Part shown: positions 60,873 through 64,000 of the stretch, piece after piece
Position numbering within the stretch: position 1 is the stretch's first letter
How the letters are laid out: every line of letters begins with the position of its first letter
Assembly (NCBI RefSeq): GCF_950023065.1
Contig: NC_088677.1
Coordinates: 71,821,469 to 71,885,468, forward strand
DNA: 64,000 nt
Direction: 5' to 3'
Source of the DNA: Planococcus citri
Lineage: Eukaryota; Arthropoda; Insecta; Hemiptera; Pseudococcidae
The notes under the pieces: model-generated
What the model saw: the letters and a program-made list of their open reading frames with translations, nothing else
Databases searched by the model: none
What the model was told of the DNA's origin: nothing
Position numbers and translations under genes: made by a program

Positions 60873-62685
60873 CTAAAAACACAACATAATGCACATGAAC
60901 GAAACCAAAATATAATATTTCATTAAATAAAATAATGTAATATAAACGTGCACAAACATTTTTCGGAATCATTATAACAGCCGAATTCTTATCAATACTG
61001 CTAAGAGCTAGGATGAAAAAGATCACCACACTGTTTCCGATTCGAGTTAGTACTAAAGAATGGATAATTATCCGAAGCATTTTTTTCCCTTTCTAATATG
61101 CAGGTACCTATTTAGTTATAAAGATAATTTTAATTGAGTTACCTAAATTATTGCGAAACACCGGAAATTGTTATCGGTTTAGTTGAATGTACGTACATCA
61201 GTCATACCTACATTATTGAGAAAAATATGTTTTAAGAACTTCGATAGTTTGAGAAATTTGCAACTCATTATGCAATATGTACCTAACCTAGGTTTATCTA
61301 TACTACTATTGAGGATGAGAAGTGAACGTGAGACTTGATATGTTATTTGGTAATTAAAATTATACGAACGTGTAAGTGATATAAAAATATTCATCAATCG
61401 AAAATCTTCAAAGATGATTGATAAGATACCCAACAGGCCATCAATATAAAAATGTACTTATAACAAAGTAGGTATCTGAATGATATCAAAGTGTGCTTTA
61501 CTACATATAGGTAATCTAATTCAACGCATAGGATACCTAATTACTTATCGTCTACAATACTATTCACAAAAAATTAACAATCAGAAATGAAAAAGACGAG
61601 GAATAATTTTTATACGGATCAATTAAAAAATAATTTCTTTCCATCGGGTTATCAATGTTGAAATTTAAAAAAAAAAAAAAAAAAAAACCGGAAGCTCCCA
61701 GGTCGGTATCAATTAATATTGCCTGATATAATGAATATATCAACCCAAACTACGTAATTGTAAGTTAAATCGACGATTCTGAAAATTGAAGGCGAATGCC
61801 TAGAGCACTTGGAAAAGTTTAATTATCACATGTGCTTATCTCTTTCAATTTTGACAATAAATAATAATCGTTAATCAACATTGATATCTCGAAAGCTTCA
61901 CTTCGGAGAAACAGACACGATTTTCAATGACATCTCTCTCCTCTGCCTGCCTGTATCCTTAGCTATGGCATGGCCAGTGCTATTGTAGCTGACTTCAGTC
62001 GATATCGGAAATCGGGCTCGGTCTGTACATTTCTTTGGTGGTCTTCCACTCCTCTTTCCGAAGACACTTTGGGAGAGTAAATGAAAAAAAAAAAAAAAAA
62101 AGGTAAAATCTCCTCTTCAAGGAGAGTTTTAAATTATGGATGGCTTTTTATGTACCTACGTAAGTTGACTTTATTAATTTAAAATTAAAATAAAAATCTC
62201 ACAAAATATCAGAAAATCATTTTTGAAGTTTGACATCATTTTTAGCAATTCTATGATTTTTAAAGCTAGTTTTTAAAAATCTGAAATTATGTCAAGAATT
62301 TATTTAAAATTTTTTCAAGTTTGTAAAAGCCTAACAAAATGTCACGATGTCTGGATCTCTGTAAGAATTTTACACGTTTTCGAATGAATCAGTTACCATA
62401 CTTTAAGAAACCATTATCCAGGGCTCCAAAAATGTCACGAACTTGCATGGAATTATTTCAAATATGTACACAACTGAAGTACCTATAAAAAGAAGTATAT
62501 TTTTAAATCAATTTAAACGTGTAGAGTAACACACACTGCTTCACTATAAACAGCTGAGTTAGGTAGCCTATACCCCAAATTTTTCTAATGCTAACAGCTA
62601 ATAATCTTTTTAATTCTCTTCCTCTACCCCCACCACACCATAAATAAATATACACCAGATTTCACCTAGTGGCTTACATACTCAC
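60873..62685. other. Presumed first intron of the threonine aldolase gene
   Basis: No other gene is visible. It holds A runs near 61667-61686 and 62083-62100 and AT-rich filler. Minus frames at 60868-61080 and 61179-61433 are hydrophobic, AT-driven and have no recognisable domain. Confidence 0.4.
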
Positions 62686-62700
62686 ACTCCAACACTTCAT
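62686..62700 (-). CDS. Possible first coding exon of the threonine aldolase gene
   Basis: On the minus strand ATG AAG TGT TGG AGT is followed at once by GTGAGTATG, a good donor, and ends in phase 0 as the acceptor at 60872 requires. This would give an MKCWS leader directly before the VRVIDFRSDT segment. Many threonine aldolases have such a short leader. An earlier ATG at about 62745 in the same transcript would terminate after nine codons. Fifteen bases can match by chance, so the assignment is tentative; it implies an intron of about 1.8 kb. Confidence 0.35.
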
Positions 62701-62910
62701 GCACAGATTATACCTCCTCAACGCGGATAGAAACAAAACACAGACATGTCAAGGGGTGAATCCGGATGCTGCGAGTGCATTATGAAGTTGTGTTTGAGAA
62801 ACTGTTTCTTCTTTTACGTGAATGTGGCGTCGATTAACTACGTGGTGTAATTATTAGTGCAGTTGGCGAGTGATTTTTTCATCTCTAATGTGATCAATAA
62901 GGCATTATTG
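62701..62910. promoter_or_regulatory. Probable divergent promoter and 5' exon of the leucine-rich-repeat gene
   Basis: On the plus strand GCATTATTG|GTGAGT gives a consensus donor at 62911, matching the acceptor TTTTTGCAG ending at 63406, so an untranslated exon probably ends at 62910. A CAGT initiator-like word is at about 62859. The candidate threonine aldolase start exon lies on the opposite strand less than 250 bases away, so both genes could share this region. The region is less A+T-rich than its flanks. Confidence 0.4.
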
Positions 62911-63406
62911 GTGAGTCAATTTTGAATAATTTAATATTTCTATCAGACATGTGCATTGTTTATTCCTATTTCAATTTTTAATTTATAATTTTTATTAAAG
63001 TACCTAAATTTAGGATAGAAATTGACTGTAGGTATGACAATGAGTATAACTCTACTGTAATAATTTAGAATTATTCTGGGTGTAATAATCTTGTAATTAT
63101 AAACACCAAAAAAAAAAAAAAAAAAAAAAATTAGAATTATGATGCTGTCTGGTATGGAGGCTCCATTTAAAGACATGTTTTCCTAATAGTTTAGTATCCA
63201 ACTGTCTATTGTATTTTTTAGTTTCAATTATCAACCCTGTGCCCAATTTTACTCAAATTTGTCTAAAGCTTACAGCAAAAAGCACTTCATTTAAACCTTC
63301 AGAAATACATTAAAAAAATTATAGTGCTATTTTCAAAAGTGATATGTTTCCACATGTTTTTATCCAAATAATTTTATTAATGTTTTTTTTTTTTTTTTTT
63401 TTGCAG
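62911..63406 (+). other. Probable 5' UTR intron of the leucine-rich-repeat gene
   Basis: The intron would be bounded by GTGAGT at 62911 and TTTTTTTGCAG ending at 63406. It includes an A run at 63108-63130 and a T run directly before the acceptor that serves as the pyrimidine tract. Confidence 0.45.
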
Positions 63407-63421
63407 AAAATTTTTTCAACT

Positions 63422-64000
63422 ATGATCAGTATTCTTCAAATTTGCCTGTACCAACTTCTAATTTTATCACCATTAACTTCGGCACAACTGAGCGAGCCTT
63501 GCTACGGCAATGTATACTGCAACTGCTTCCAATTCAGCGTCAACTATAAGACATATTTTTGCAAAAAACCCAGCACCAGAGGTATGGTAACTTTGGACGT
63601 GCGTCATTCAGATGGAATCACACATGCAGAAATCGAGTCATTCGCAACATTCAACCATCCAGATTATCATAAACTATTCATCAAATTAGACGAATGGAGA
63701 CCATTCCCAGTTAATCTCACAATACTTTACTCGGCTCTTCCAAACGTACCGTTTATCGAAGTATTGGAAAATTTTGATCCCAGAAATACCATCACACACT
63801 TGACATTCACCAAAGCTGAACCTCTACCTCACTCAAACGCACCTCCTGCTCTTCAGCCGAACCATTTCACACTATTAAGAGCACTCGTCATATTGAATTT
63901 ATCAGAAAATAAACTCGAAGATTTACCCGAAGAGCTATTTGCAGACTTAGACAGATTGGAAACACTTTTATTGAATAAAAATAACATACAAAGACTACCT
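63422..64000 (+). CDS. Secreted or membrane leucine-rich-repeat protein, N-terminal part
   Basis: The ATG at 63422 lies 15 bases after a strong acceptor and opens a frame of 193 codons that is still open at the window edge. Residues 1-21 (MISILQICLYQLLILSPLTSA) form a signal peptide with a hydrophobic core and an Ala before the likely cleavage site. Next comes a cysteine cluster (C27, C33, C35, C47), typical of an N-terminal cap. From about residue 120 there are leucine-rich repeats; the clearest pair, near residues 151-193, contains LVILNLSENKLEDLP and LETLLLNKNNIQRLP, matching LxxLxLxxNxLxxLP. Such proteins are usually cell-surface receptors or secreted binding proteins, including Toll-like receptors, but the visible part does not show which. 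The remainder lies beyond the right edge. Confidence 0.85.
   Translation, partial: MISILQICLYQLLILSPLTSAQLSEPCYGNVYCNCFQFSVNYKTYFCKKPSTRGMVTLDVRHSDGITHAEIESFATFNHPDYHKLFIKLDEWRPFPVNLTILYSALPNVPFIEVLENFDPRNTITHLTFTKAEPLPHSNAPPALQPNHFTLLRALVILNLSENKLEDLPEELFADLDRLETLLLNKNNIQRLP

Noticed and set aside
1..64000. tRNA, rRNA, CRISPR or intact transposase/reverse transcriptase genes
   Set aside because: Reading both strands gave no tRNA-like cloverleaf with a convincing T-arm, no rRNA-like conserved stretch, no regularly spaced identical repeats with unique spacers, and no long frame with catalytic motifs of mobile-element enzymes.

Overview
The window looks like animal nuclear DNA, most likely from an insect. 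It is A+T-rich, has spliced genes with GT-AG introns, and shows no operons, Shine-Dalgarno sites or dense coding. Frequent GTAGGTA/TACCTAC-type strings and CGTCGTC runs would fit a hemipteran such as a scale insect or mealybug, but that placement is a weak inference.

Genes are confined to the right end. (1) On the minus strand at 57862-57919 is the first coding exon of a gene I cannot name. It begins MPAENCNSDTSSLNWEEFF and ends at a consensus GTGAGT donor. No convincing second exon appears in the remaining 57 kb to the left, so most of the window is probably its first intron. (2) At 58904-60872 on the minus strand are eight exons of an L-threonine aldolase, all joined in phase, with the PLP lysine and other active-site residues present. 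Its short first exon may lie at 62686-62700. (3) From 63422 to the right edge on the plus strand is the start of a secreted or membrane leucine-rich-repeat protein with a signal peptide. Genes 2 and 3 are probably divergently transcribed from a shared upstream region near 62.7-62.9 kb.

The most interesting signal is in the long putative intron. Three copies of the same 20-mer, TTTCTTTGTTTCAG|GTGAGT on the minus strand, lie at 39.29, 23.65 and 11.64 kb. Each is a 3' splice site fused directly to a 5' splice site. Two have a CTAAT branch-point-like sequence upstream, and all three have further donor-like sequences 25-61 nt downstream. This is the layout of recursive splice sites (zero-length exons), here splitting one long intron into steps of about 18.6, 15.6 and 12.0 kb.

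The rest is a patchwork. Lower-copy, CpG-containing stretches alternate with degenerate AT-rich repeats and non-autonomous transposons, most of them foldback (long inverted repeat) elements. They include a 2.43-kb palindromic element flanked by TTAA with CCC/GGG ends (piggyBac-like), a TA-flanked 0.92-kb element, a 1.38-kb foldback flanked by AGAG, a 0.53-kb element flanked by ACCT, and a 0.35-kb element flanked by ATTAA whose empty site can be read in a related repeat. There is also a 0.8-kb retroposon-like insertion with an 11-bp duplication and a roughly 55-60-bp satellite array at 40.2-41.4 kb. No intact transposase or reverse transcriptase was seen, nor any rRNA, tRNA or CRISPR array.
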